Part shown: positions 1-11,553 of the stretch, piece by piece
How the letters are laid out: each line of letters begins with the position of its first letter
Numbering within the stretch: the first letter of the stretch is position 1
Assembly (NCBI RefSeq): GCF_036711975.1
Contig: NC_091972.1
Span: forward strand, 11,351,001 to 11,415,000
Source: Onthophagus taurus
Lineage: Eukaryota > Arthropoda > Insecta > Coleoptera > Scarabaeidae
DNA length: 64,000 bases
Reading direction: 5' to 3'
Program-made: the position numbers and the translations under genes
The notes under the pieces: generated by a model
Seen by the model: the letters and a program-made list of their open reading frames with translations, nothing else
The model's database searches: none
Told to the model about the DNA's origin: nothing

Positions 1-322
1 CCTTGAAAGGTTTAAGCCAAAATAATAAAGTGATCTTATCAAAAAGTTTTGTTTTGATATCCACGTGCTTTGAAAATGGAATTGAATCAACACCATATGG
101 CAAAAATGAATTGAATGATGCACATGTTGCAAATCAGATAATTCAAAATACATATAAACCTAAAATTTCACAAATCGGTTCTATTAATACAAGATTCTTT
201 ATCAAGAAGTTTAAAGAGAATAATTAAAAATGAAGTTATCGCTCGATACGAAATATAAATCAAATTTCTTAACGTTTAGATCGGAGGAACTCGATAGAAA
301 TAAACCAAAATTAAAAATAACC

Positions 323-3300
323 ATGGTTGATGAAGAAAGAAGAAATTTTAAATTTCACTTTCCGGAGATGATCATATTTTTATTCTTTTTCGGAGTAATG
401 TTATCAGGTAAAAAATCAAATATTATTATTTTAAATTAAAATTAAAATTTGTATTATATTTTTAGAACCTGTAAGTAATAATTTTTTAATTTACCGCACG
501 TGTTATACCATTTTAAATTTCAACGAATCCGATTGTGCTAAATTAGGTACAAAAAATGCGGATAATTCTACGGCTGAATTAGAAAAACAAGTCCAGCCAT
601 ACGCGAATGTATTGAGCATGGTTTTAACTTGGCCGGCGCAAATAATCCCGGCTATTTTATGTTTATTTGTTGGGCCGTGGTCAGATAAAAATGGAAGAAA
701 ACCTGTGATGATATCAGCTTTTATAGGTTTTACAATAAGTTCGACTTGCCAAGTTGTTATTTCTTTGATACCACGGTTGTCACCTTGGTATACAATTATA
801 CCAAATTTGATCTCAGTTTTATTTGGTGGATTTAGTCCGGTTATGATGTTATTATTATGTTATGTCACTGATATAACAACAGATCAAAATAGAGGAATAA
901 GGTATTTAAATCATTCTTTCAGCAACCGGTTAAGAAATTAATATGAATAATTTTTTGCAATGACTCGTATATAAGGATATAATTAAATTGCCCTAAAAGT
1001 TGTGGTTGCCCAATAGTGTTTCCCACATCTATTAATTCCATAATTATCTTATTGCGCAAATAATATGTTTCTACAAGTGTGTTACAGTTTGTGTGATCTA
1101 TACTTTCTTTTTAATAATTTGGTCTAGTTGTTTTTGATTTTCATGTTCTTCTCTTTTGTCACGTTTCAATCTCTATCTATCGTAGTTCTCTAAAATGAAC
1201 AACATCCACTTTCTGCTGACAATTATGTCTTGGATTTTAATACTTTTGGGTTATAATTATAACATTTTGATGATTCCACAAAAATAAAGCATGCCAGAAG
1301 AGATATAATGGTTTTTAGTTGGAACCTTCAAATCAATCAGTAGAAAATCTTTTGTAACATAACAGAAGACTTACTATATTCTGCTCAAAGCATGTAGGGA
1401 TGTCTATTTAGTTTCGGTAAGTTCTAAATTTTTTTGCTAAGATTTGTTCTTTAAAACTATGAAAAGTTTTTCAAATTATAAACAACAAGGCGTGCCGTAG
1501 CGATGTAATAACAGAAGATACGTTAATCTGATAAAGATTGAATAATATATCGTCGGTATACAAGAGAATGTGACCAAGTCCAAAATTTTAGATTTTTAGG
1601 TTTCAATGCTCATGTACCGGAAATTCAATATTATTTTTCTGGAAAAAATGAACAAGTCCAAAAATGCCATAATAATGCTTATAATTTCAAATTCCATAAT
1701 GACCAAGTCCATTTTGTAAAAACCTGTACAGGAGAAAATGACTAAGTGGACTTAGTCATGTTTTCTTGTCAATATTTTTATCTCTAGGATTTGACTTAAA
1801 TTAAGATAGCCATGCATTATGCTTAACGAAAAAAAAACGAGAGAAAAGATACAGAAATATGATGTGACAGACAGGGAAAAGAGAGTGACGTTTGAAGTTT
1901 AAACAGTTTACCATAACAATTATTACTTAAATCAAAATAAAATTGTGTTTTATGTTATTAGACTTAATCTTTGGTAACTATCTACACGTATTACAATAAT
2001 TTTGTTTTTCGGGTATTTAGTTTTAAAAAATAATAAGCTAATGCAATAATACCTTATTTTAGTGGCAAAATGAGTTGTTCGAAAAATTAATATAACAACG
2101 CACAAGAAATTATTAATGATCTTAGGGATGTTCCGGTAGAATTTGCTACTAATTCTAGTAATACAAGCCCTACGACTTTAATAATAAATGAACCACTAGT
2201 AAATCCTACGCAAGTTATAGAAAAACGCAGATGGGTAATAAAAAATCCTCAAGGAACAAAACGTGAGAAAAACGAGTTATTAAAAAAATCGTGTTTAGCG
2301 TATATTAATACTAAAGGCAAACAAATGCCTGCAAAGTCCCCTAGAAATGTAAATTGTGACAATTGCCGCTACAAATGTACAGAAGTATTTCCTGCAGATC
2401 GTCGACAAGATATCTGTAAACAGTATCACAGTCTATCCTATGACAGACAAAAGGACTTTATAATTAATACCGTTGCAACTTCTGAATGCCGAAGAAAACG
2501 AACGAGGGACTCTAGTAGACCTGCAAAAAATGTCTCTAAAATTTATACATTTGTTAAAAACGGAGAAAAGAAAAGAGTTTGTAAAAATTTTTACTTAAAA
2601 ACCTTGTCGATAAGTCATGGACCGGTTGATTCTGCTATAATGAACATAGACACAAATGGAATAAATCATTCAATTCAAGATTGACAAGGAAAAAGTTTCC
2701 CAGGAAATAAGACTAAACCTGTCATTTTGAATGAGGTGAAGAGACATATAGAATCATTTCCTGTGATGGAATCACACTATTGTAGACGTGGAACTACACG
2801 GAAGTATCTTGACTCTACCTTATCCATTCTTAAAATGTATGAATTGTACAAAGATTTACAGATCAGCAATCAAAAGGATTTTGTTTCTCCAATAACATAT
2901 AGGAGGGTGTTTTGTACGCAGTATAACTTATCTTTCTTCAAACCAAAGAAAGATCAATGTTTGCTGTGTGTTAAAGAAGCTAAATCTATTGAAAAATCAG
3001 AAGAATTTCTTTCTCACATAAAGCGAAGGGATGATGCTAATAGAGCAAAAGATTTAGATAAACAAAGAGCAATTCATGACAAAACTTTTGTATCAGTACG
3101 TTTTGACTTACAGAGTGTCCTGCAAATTCCATGCTCCGATGTATCACCTCTTTACTACAGTCGAAAGCTATGTGCATACAATTTAGCAATTTATGAAGCA
3201 GCTCCACCAAATAAGGGATATTGTTACCTTTGGTCCGAAGTTGATGGCCAACGAGGAAGTTGTGAAATAGGTACAGCTTTATTGAAGTGGTTTAAAACTT

Positions 3301-5667
3301 TACCTGATACTGTCAAAGAAGTGTCACTCTTTAGCGACACATGTGGCGGCCAAAACCGAAATAAATACATTGCGGCTCTTTTGTTGTTTGTAGTCAACCA
3401 GTTACCTATAGAGATTATTACTCACAACTTTTTAGAAAAAGGTCACTCGCACATGGAAGCCGATTCGATGCATAGTGTAATTGAAAGTGCAAAAAAATAC
3501 ATTCCTGTATTTTGTCTTAACGATTGGAAGACAATTATGACACTAGCAAGATCCAAGAGAGGCAAAAATAAAACTTCTGGTGCCTACATTGTAGAGCAAA
3601 TGACTTACCGTGACATTATTGACTTGAAAGCACTCAATACATCTATACTACAAAATACAATTCGGGATGAAGGGGGAGAAAAAATAGAATGGTTAAAGAT
3701 CAAACAATTAAGGTACGAAAAAGAGAAAAAAATGTTTATAATGTTCCGATACAACTATGATGAAGAGTATAAAATGTTTAACATTAAAGGCAAAGCAAAA
3801 GGTAGGCCCAGTAATAATATTCCAAAAGAAACTGAGTTAAAGAAATGTTATACTGAACCCTTGCCTATATCGATCAAGAAGAAAAACGATTTAATTCAAC
3901 TTTGCCGTAAGGGGGTAATTCCGATCGAATACCATGGTTGGTGCTTTGACATACCGAGTGACAATTCCTTGAAAGTGTCCAGAACCCTCACACAATGAAC
4001 ATAGTGATGAAGACATATGAAGTTGAAACTAGTTACTACTACTTGTTTAATTATAGTCTTTTTTAAGTTTAAATACATATTCTAGAATATGCATTGTTCA
4101 TAGAAACTATTACAAACCTATGCAGTTGAAATGAGTTACTGGTTTAGTATTTGTTTAAATTAATTATAGACTTTTTTAATTTAAAATACATATTCTAAAA
4201 ACTATATTATTTATAAAAATCATTATAAACTAATCTCACGTAAAATAATTGATTTTATAATAAGAAGCAAAAATTAGAATACTAATAACTCAAAACCACT
4301 ATCTGTGGACTTAGTCACTTTCTCTTGTATACCGACGATATGTACTGCTGATCGTTTCAAAATGGGGAAATACGCGCTTGAAGATATAATGTATCACTAC
4401 AAAACGTACTTCTTTGTCAACAAATAGCCGTCTCACCCAATCACTTCTATTGATTATTAGTTAAATATGGCAGTTTTTATATTGAGTTACAGTTTGACTC
4501 TTTGCATTGATTTAACTAATCACAAATTAGTACGTTGTAGCATAAAGGGCATAATGATGTGTTTGAAGAAATAAACAATGTTCCCTTATCTGCAAAAAAA
4601 AAGTCATTAAATTTCATACCCGGTTGCTTAAAAAATATTAGTCATAACCTTAAATATCGATTGATTTTTTTAAATTTTTATTTAGATTAGGAATTTTTGA
4701 AGGAGTATTTGGTTTAGGAAGTCTCTTAGGGACATTTTTAAGTTCCTACATATTCAATTTTATGGGCTATCCAGGCGTTTTTGCCACAACGGCAGCATGT
4801 AACATTCTGGCGCTACTTTACATCGTCTTCATTTTACCAGAAACGGTAAATAGGCGAATCGACGAAGATAACAACATAATTTCAATTGAAAACGTAAAAG
4901 ATATGTTTAGCGCGTTATTCAAAAAACGTCCGAATCATTTAAGGACAGTTATTTTAATAAGTATTACCGTAATGATGTTGTTTATAATGTCAAATATGGA
5001 TGGAGGGATATTTTTTTATTATCTCAGGGAAAAATTTCATTGGGATTTACAAAAATATACGACATTTAAAAGCATTCGTGATTTAACTTTGACGGTAGGG
5101 TCGTTTTTGGGGCTTGTTATTTTGCATAAATGGTTGAAAATCCACGAAATGATTATTGTTGTATTGGCTTTAATATTAATCTGTAATGGTGCTATTGTTC
5201 AAGCTATTGCTGTTAACGATTGGCAGATAATTCTTGGTACATTATAATAAGAAAAAATCATTTATTAATTGATTGTTTTAAAATCATTTTAGCTGCTTGT
5301 TTAAGACTTATAACAGGAACAATTAGTCCTATGATAAGATCGTTTATATCAAAATTGGTTTCGCACGCCGATATAGGAAAAATTTTTTCAACTACAGTTA
5401 CTTTAGAGACTTTTGCAATGATTATTGGATCTCCAGCTTATACTTTATTGTATAATTCAACTTTAAACGATTTTCCTGGTGCTTATAATTTACTCACAGC
5501 AAGCATTTGTCTAGTTATGATTATTTTAACGATGTAAGATTCTTTAAATATTTATTGTAACATCTCCCTAATTAATTTTTTGTTTTAGAATCATAATTAT
5601 CCTGAAAAAGAATTACTTATCAAGGAACGTACCTTTTGAACTGATAGTTGATGTGGACTCAGACTAA
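323..5667 (+). CDS. SLC46-type (proton-coupled folate transporter-like) MFS transporter, five exons
   Basis: Exons by splice signals and frame: 323-407, 466-901, 4686-5236, 5293-5534, 5589-5667. The product is a multi-pass membrane protein of about 460 residues. It has an N-terminal membrane segment, then a cysteine-containing extracellular loop, then the MFS loop 2-3 signature 'GPWSDKNGRKPVMI', and further hydrophobic segments to a short C-terminal tail. This architecture and the N-terminal layout fit the SLC46 group, which is expanded in insects; the substrate cannot be told from sequence. An in-frame upstream ATG at 230 exists, but the ATG at 323 has a better context (ACC before ATG, G after) and gives the usual short cytosolic N-terminus. 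Intron 2 is 3.8 kb because it holds a DNA transposon; the other introns are 54-58 bp. An AATAAA signal lies at 5733. Orthology to a particular SLC46 member is not claimed. Confidence 0.8.
1551..4337 (+). mobile_element. DNA transposon with ~31-bp terminal inverted repeats and ATAT target duplication
   Basis: The left end at 1551-1581 and right end at 4307-4337 are inverted copies over about 31 bp (CGTCGGTATACAAGAGAA, then GTGACC/TAAGTCC), with two mismatches seen by eye. ATAT flanks both ends (1547-1550, 4338-4341), consistent with a 4-bp target duplication, although ATAT is palindromic and could be part of the repeat. Inside the left end the motif GACCAAGTCC recurs at 1572, 1650 (GAACAAGTCC) and 1701, and in palindromic form at 1740-1757. 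These look like subterminal transposase-binding repeats. The element sits in intron 2 of the SLC46-type gene and carries one transposase-like frame on the same strand. Confidence 0.8.
2070..3998 (+). pseudogene. Transposase-like gene of the inverted-repeat element, with two in-frame stops
   Basis: One reading frame runs from ATG 2070 to TGA 3998 (642 codons plus stop), broken only by a TAA at codon 7 (2088-2090) and a TGA at 2682-2684. The N-terminal third is cysteine-rich (NCDNCRYKC, then CKQ and CRRK), suggesting a zinc-binding region. The central part shows a likely RNase H-fold acidic triad: Asp in 'VRFDLQSV' (about residue 346), Asp in 'LFSDTCGGQNRNK' (about 423) and Glu in 'GHSHMEADSMH' (about 463). 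Proteins with the D-x-C-x-x-QN-x-N and GHxxxExDxxH motifs are common multicopy insect and cnidarian genes, which I recall as the DUF7869 type. Together with the terminal repeats this supports a DDE transposase. I cannot place it in a named superfamily with certainty; Sola-like is a guess from the 4-bp target duplication. Confidence 0.75.
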
Positions 5668-5732
5668 ATTAAATGAATGTATTAAAATATTGTGATGTTA
5701 TATTTAAGATTTCTTTTTAAATAATGTTATTA

Positions 5733-5738
5733 AATAAA
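5733..5738 (+). terminator. Polyadenylation signal AATAAA of the SLC46-type gene
   Basis: A canonical AATAAA lies 66 bases after the stop codon at 5667 and before the next gene at 5867. Confidence 0.55.
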
Positions 5739-5866
5739 TGTTTTTCATTATTTTGGAGTAATTGAATATAATTCAGATCTAATTCAATCATACTTTTAAC
5801 AAATCGCACTCATTTATTGAACGATCTAATAAAAATACAAACACTTCCCCGTCACTTCTATCAAAA

Positions 5867-6880
5867 ATGGCCTACAAAAAAGTATTTCCAATCACTAAAA
5901 ACTTAACATTTCATTCAGCTTTTTACGTTTTATACATTTTAACACGCGCGATTGGTCTCATGCCTTTAACAGTTCAAAAAGTGAACGGAAAAATAAAATT
6001 AAATAGTCAAAAAAGTGATACAGTTTATTTTCTGGTTTATTTAACTGCTTGTTTTTTGTGTTCTTCGATAACTTTATATTCGGTGTATCACAACGAAATT
6101 GATTACTACATCGTACAATCTGAAATAGTATTTCTGAAATACAGTTGTTTTATAATTTTGATCTACACCGCTTTGTGTTGTTCGTACGTTTTTAGACAAT
6201 TAAGCTCTAAAGCTTTTGGAATATTAATGAATGTCGATGAAACGCTTTCGGAAATGAACGCAATCATAGAAACAAAGAAAATAAACACAATTATTTACGT
6301 AATGTTTATCTGGATGTTTATTTCGATTGCTGTAAGAACCTCACTATCAGTTTTTGTCATAAAAATGGATATAATTCTCAAAATATCCTTATTACCAACT
6401 ACGTATGTAAAATCGTTAACGAAATACAGCTTTGTAACAATCTTGATGACGGTGTTAATTAGATTCGAAGCGATTAATTCGATCTTAAAGCATCTTCTAA
6501 CCAACGAATTCGAAAATAATCGAAAAATTTCAGAATATTTAGAAAAACTATGCAAAATTCATTACAAACTTTGTAATGTTGCTAGACTTTACAACACGAT
6601 ATTCTCTTTTATACTTTTCGCATCTTTAGCAAGCACTTTATGCGATCTCATATTTCAATTGTATTATTTGTACGTTGCATTGGAAAAGAAATTTGAATCT
6701 ACGAACGTAATGATGTTTTTATATTCCACATCCTGGCTTGTTGATGATGTTATTGAAGTTTATATTTTAGTTTGTACGTGTTGTTTAATAAGTGATAATG
6801 TAAGTATATTGTTGTTCATTTTGATTTGGTTTGTAACTTTGAGGTTACGAAAATTAAACAACAATTATTATAAAATGTAA
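5867..6880 (+). CDS. Gustatory receptor (7tm_7), 3' exons not found
   Basis: A seven-helix chemoreceptor fragment closely similar in layout to the receptor at 10095: 'LTRAIGLMPLTVQKVNGK' against 'LTRLIGLMPLTTSIKNGR', and shared blocks 'HYKLCNVARLYNT' and 'LYYLYVALEKK'. The real first exon probably ends at 6799, where AAT is followed by GTAAGTATAT at the same codon as the donor of the downstream paralogue. The open frame then reads through the intron to a stop at 6880. The expected second exon region at about 6850 still resembles the paralogue at nucleotide level but carries an inserted base and a stop. No match to the third or fourth exon (the signature ending in the last helix) is seen before the foldback element at 7011 or after it. 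It is therefore either a recent pseudogene or an unusually truncated receptor. Confidence 0.7.
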   Translation: MAYKKVFPITKNLTFHSAFYVLYILTRAIGLMPLTVQKVNGKIKLNSQKSDTVYFLVYLTACFLCSSITLYSVYHNEIDYYIVQSEIVFLKYSCFIILIYTALCCSYVFRQLSSKAFGILMNVDETLSEMNAIIETKKINTIIYVMFIWMFISIAVRTSLSVFVIKMDIILKISLLPTTYVKSLTKYSFVTILMTVLIRFEAINSILKHLLTNEFENNRKISEYLEKLCKIHYKLCNVARLYNTIFSFILFASLASTLCDLIFQLYYLYVALEKKFESTNVMMFLYSTSWLVDDVIEVYILVCTCCLISDNVSILLFILIWFVTLRLRKLNNNYYKM

Positions 6881-7010
6881 TGTTACATTTTGAGTTAGTG
6901 GCTAATTACAGCGTTTTCGGGTGTTTAAAAATGTGCAGAAAAGTGCGCATTGAGAGCAGAAATATGCAAATTCTACATTTTATAAAGTTGTACTATATTC
7001 AGCAAACGAA

Positions 7011-9066
7011 TTATACAGGGTGATTCACATAAGAACCGACACAGAGCAGGGACATGTAGAGGACTATAAATTAAAATGATTTAACGTAACTTACCTTTAT
7101 ACTAAGTTGTACATCTCAGGAGTTATAGGCCTTCAAATTTTTAAACATTGAATATATTTGTAATACATTAAGTTAGAAAAACCAAATTTTGTATACGTTA
7201 TGAGTGTACCAAGGGTATTAATTGGTAGCAAATTGAACTCAATTGAGGCATTTCATAGGGTTGATTAAGGGTGATGGTACCCTAAATTTTGACAAATTTT
7301 TTTAACCTTTTGGCGGATTTAATACATTACTACTTCATTTCATGTGGAATTTAATTCTAAAACTTTTCTTACTCGTATTATTTTTTTAAAAACTTTGTCG
7401 TTTTCATAAAAAACTTAAATAACTAAAGACACGTATTGCGTATGTTACTTAAAATAAGAGAAAATTTAATAGTCGGCTATGAAATTGTACGTCAAACTTG
7501 ACAAATAGGTATAAAGTTATTTGACGACAAGGTTTTCTCCATCACCTTTCATTCTTGAGTTATGATCGATTTTAACACCAAAAGTACCCAATTTTGACAT
7601 TTTGGGGATTTTCTCTTTATCACCTGAAAATCATTACATCTAAACTAAATTTGTTTATGGATGATGTTTTTTAGTTCATAATAAACAATTTATTTCAAAT
7701 AAACTTTTCTCCATCACCTTTAATTTTTGAGTTATGATCTATTTGAATACCAAAAGTACTCAATTTTAACATATTGATGATATTTTCTTTATCACTAAAA
7801 AATCATTATAACTAAACTAAATTTGTTTATGGATGATGTTTTTTTAGTTCATAATAAACAATTTATTCCTAAAAACTTTTCTCCATCACTTTTCATTCTT
7901 GAGTTATGATCAATTTTAATACCAAAAGTATTCAATTTTGATGTTTCGATGATATCCTCTTTTTATCATTAGAAAATCATTATAACTAAACCAAATCTGT
8001 TTATGAGTAATGTCCTTTTAGTTCCTAATAAACAATTTATTTCAAATAAACTTTTCTCCATCACCTTTAATTTTTGAGTTATGATCTATTTTAATACCGA
8101 AAGTACTCAATTTTGACATTTTGGTGATTTTTTCTTTATCACTAGAAAATCATTATAACTAAACCAAATCTGTTTATGGATGATGTCTTTTTAGTTCATA
8201 ATAAACAATTTATTTCAAAAAAACTTATCTCCATCACATTTAATTTTTGAGTAATGATCGATTTTGATAACAAAAGTACTCAATTTTGACATTATGGGGA
8301 TTTTCTCTTTATCACTAGAAAATCATTACATCTAAACAAAATCTGTTTATCAATAATATCTTTTTAGTTCATAATAAACAATTTATTCCTAAAAAACTTT
8401 TCGTCATCACCTTTCATTCTTGAGTTATGATCGATTTTAAAACCAAAAGTACTTAATTTTGACATTTTGGGGATTTTCTCTTTATCACTAGAAAATTATT
8501 ATGCCTAAACTAAATTTGTTTATGGATGATGTCTTGTTAGCTCATAATAAACAGTTTATTAGTCAAATTACGTACAATTTCACAGCCGACTACTGAATTT
8601 TCGATGATTTTAAGTAGCATTAACAAGATACGCGTCTTTAGTTTTTTGAGTTTTTTATGAAAACGACAATGTTTTTCAAAAAATAGTAAGAGGAAAAAAA
8701 GTTTTAGAATTAAATTCCACATGAAATGAGGTAATAATGTATTACATCCACAAAAAGGTTAAAAAATCTGCCAAAATTTAGGGAACCATCACCCTTAATC
8801 AACCCTTTGAAATGCCTCAATTGGTCTCAACTTGCTACCAATTAATACCCTCGGTACACTCATAACGTATACTAAATTTGGTTTTTCTAGCTTTATGTAT
8901 TACGAAGATATTCAATGTTTTAAAAATTTAAGACTCAACTTTGAAGGCCTATAACTCCTCAAAGGTACAACTTGGTATAGAGATAACTTGCGTTAAATCA
9001 TCTTAATTTATTGTCCTCTACATGTCCCTGCTCTGTGTCGGTTCTTATGTGAATCACCCTGTATAA
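7011..9066. mobile_element. Foldback/MITE-like element with ~0.5-kb inverted arms and a satellite core
   Basis: The termini are mirror images: TTATACAGGGTGATTCACAT at the left and its inverse at 9047-9066. The arms are about 490-500 bp each (7011-7505 and 8565-9066) and still align along most of their length. Examples are the block around GAACCGACACAGAGCAGG (7033 on) and its inverse at about 9025-9045, and the block with TGTGGAATTTAATTCTAAAA near 7341 and its inverse near 8720. The termini are compatible with a TA target duplication around a CAGGGTG end. No transposase frame is present, so it is non-autonomous. Confidence 0.85.
7533..8565 (+). repeat. Six tandem copies of a ~172-bp unit inside the foldback element
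   Basis: Each unit begins near TTTTCTCCATCACCTTT and contains TTGAGTTATGATC, CCAAAAGTACTCAATTTTGA, TCTTTATCACTAGAAAATCA and ATAATAAACAATTTAT. Unit starts are at about 7533, 7705, 7877, 8052, 8225 and 8398, a spacing of 172-175 bp. The copies differ by scattered substitutions and small indels. The array fills nearly the whole space between the inverted arms. Confidence 0.9.
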
Positions 9067-9289
9067 TAATACATGTATATGTATATTACCATAAAATCCC
9101 TGAATCCTTGGTTTTACACGTAAATGTACAGATATGCCAATTTAGGCTGGTAAAAGCCTGAAATGTTACAAAATTATGTGTTATTTCAAGGTTTTATAAT
9201 TTAAAGTTGGTAAATTTGTTAGTTGTAAACATATCTGTTAGTTGCATATTCTGATTGCAGCTTCCTCTTACATTGCAAGTGTTTGGAAA

Positions 9290-9610
9290 AATTCTTTTCA
9301 TATGCCTTTTATCTTTTGAGGGTCAATTTTGTCTCTACAGATCTTTATTCTGGGTTTATATCCCCCTCTCATTCTTTTCAGGTATCTACATACACCTCTT
9401 GGAACATTATCTCTGAAGTCCTCTCTCTCTGAATTTTGCAATGAATATGAAAATGACAAATTTGCTTTTTTGCACATTTTAACCGCCATTTTTCTGGCCT
9501 CCTTGAATTCTGTTTTTATTTCTCTTGTCCTGCTGGCTATCAACTTCTTGTACTAAGTAATCCTTTCATTTATCGACTTTCTGTATTCTCCACCAAACCT
9601 TGTTATGCTC
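9290..9610 (-). mobile_element. Possible LINE fragment (endonuclease-RT linker type)
   Basis: On the minus strand, frames around 9298-9543 and upstream read as a basic, tryptophan/arginine-rich stretch with 'FGGEYRKSINERI' and 'REIKTEFKEARKMAVK', which resembles the linker between endonuclease and reverse transcriptase in non-LTR elements. Frames are interrupted, and no RT or endonuclease core motif is visible. This is a weak call. Confidence 0.3.
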
Positions 9611-10094
9611 TTCCATATTCCTTTGCGTGAGTCATTTTTGAAAAACCCATCCTGTATTCCAAGGGAGTTGTTTAAGTTCGCCTTCTCCTAACTGTATAAG
9701 TTTCTGTATCAAGCTTCTTCTGTTCATATTGATTTTATACACCTTTTTCTGTCAGAAAAAATGTCGACAAGGCGATATTACAGGAGTACATATTATCTTA
9801 TAGCGCAAGAAACAAATGTATTTGCTGTTATCTGCTGAAATGTATATCAAACAACACAATGACAAATTAGAAATTGTTCATATTAATCTATGACTTATAA
9901 ATATAAAAGATAGTAGAGTGTAGGTCACTACAAAAATATTTTTATTGATTTATTTCAATTGAATAAGATTAATTTAATCCCAATCACAATTTATATCAAT
10001 CATATAAAGATTAGGATGGACTCAAAAAAAAATTGATTATCTTTAATATTATTAATGAATCCATTTTTAATGGACAGATGAAATAGTAGCAAAA

Positions 10095-11435
10095 ATGCCT
10101 CAAAACAAAATACATTCAGAAAATTCTATAAGAGATAATCATTCTTTTCGCTCATCTTTTAAATTGTTATACTTATTAACACGATTAATTGGTTTAATGC
10201 CATTAACAACATCAATTAAAAATGGTAGACCGATTTTAGTGAGCACCAAAAATGACGTAATTTATTTTATTATTTTCTTTGTAATTACAACTATTTCCGC
10301 AATATTTTCTTTACATTCGGTGTACAATGGAGGAGCGGAATATTATATTATGCCACAAAAACTAATATTTCTTCAATACTGTATGTTTATAGTTCTAATT
10401 TATACATGTGTATGTTGTAGTTTTATCTACAGAAATTTAATTGTTGACGCTTTTAAAATTTTAATTAACGTGGATAACTCGTTAAAGGATATGAACACTT
10501 ATATTGAACCCAATAAAGTTTCAAAAATTATCAATGCGATTATTTTATGGATGTTTACATCGCTCTTTATACGATGGATTTTTAGCATGAAAGCCATAAA
10601 ATTTGATGTTGTTATTAAATTGGGCTGGTTTCCATCGGCATATATAAAATCCTTATCAAAATACACTTTCATAGCTTTAATAATTCCAATTATGGCACGA
10701 TTCTCAAAAGTTAATCAACTCTTAAAGGAAAGTTTTTTAATAAGAAACGAAGAGTTTATATCGAAACGAATTAAAACTTTATGTTTGATACATTTTAAAC
10801 TTTGCAACGTAATTAGAATGTATAGTACAACATTCGCGTATATATTATTCGTATCTTTAGCTACAACATTAGGTGATTTCTTATTTGAGTTATATTACTT
10901 GTATATTGCATTAACAAAAAAGTATGACTTAACACATTGGGGGATGTTTGGATTTTCTATTTCTTGGGTTACTGATGATATAATCGAAATATATTTACTT
11001 GTGCGTGCTTGTACTTTTACAAGTTATTATGTGAGTTTAAAAATATTTTTTTATTTATTAATTTAGATGTTTTTTTAGGCGAATTTAACACCAATTATTA
11101 TGCACCAATTAAGAAATAAAATTGATAGCCCTTTAGTTGCAAGACAAGTAAGTGTTTATAATAATTATTTTGTAGGTATTAATGTGTTAAAAATGTTTTA
11201 GATTCTAACTTATTCTTTGCAAATGTTACACCAAAAAGTTCGATTTTCTGCAGCTGGGTTTTTCCCAATTGATTATACATTAATGTATTCGGTACGTTTT
11301 AAATTTTTTGTTACAACTGTTTAAAATAATTTCTTTTTTTAGATTGGTGGTGCCGTATTTGGTTATATGGTGATTTTTATTCAATTTGATCAAAAGCAAG
11401 CACAAATTATTTGTTCTAATGATACTCTAACATAA
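10095..11435 (+). CDS. Gustatory receptor, Gr28/Gr43a-like, four exons
   Basis: Exons: 10095-11030, 11079-11147, 11202-11291, 11343-11435, all phase 0, giving 395 residues, the usual insect Gr length. The exon pattern, one long exon and three short 3' exons, is typical of the family. The last two exons encode the conserved C-terminal block: 'AAGFFPIDYTLMYS', then 'IGGAVFGYMVIFIQFD', corresponding to the end of helix 6, the third inner loop and helix 7 with the QF signature. The classical TY of the TYxxxxxQF motif is GY here. The 'SAAGFF.(I/V)D.TL.YS' block is strongest in the Gr28 and Gr43a lineages, so internal nutrient or bitter sensing is plausible but not shown. It lies about 3.2 kb downstream of an incomplete paralogue on the same strand. 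Confidence 0.85.
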
Positions 11436-11553
11436 GAATTACAACAGAATAGTTTTCGTGGTTAAAAATCAGCTTCACTAAGGCACTCGCTCTACGAGTT
11501 ATGGGAAAGTAAATGTTCATGCACAACTCGCTATACTATACTATGGGAAGCAC

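Noticed and set aside
3-227. 74-codon plus-strand frame at the window edge
   Set aside because: No recognisable domain and no splice link to the SLC46-type gene; likely upstream non-coding sequence or UTR.
5220-5537. Separate 105-codon frame overlapping the SLC46-type gene
   Set aside because: Its first part lies in intron 3 (5237-5292); the remainder is exon 4 of the transporter.
7533-8565. CRISPR-like array
   Set aside because: Units are contiguous ~172-bp tandem repeats without spacers, in a eukaryotic foldback element.
8537-8722. 61-codon minus-strand frame in the foldback element
   Set aside because: It lies in the inverted arm and is mirrored in part by the other arm; composition only, no coding signature.
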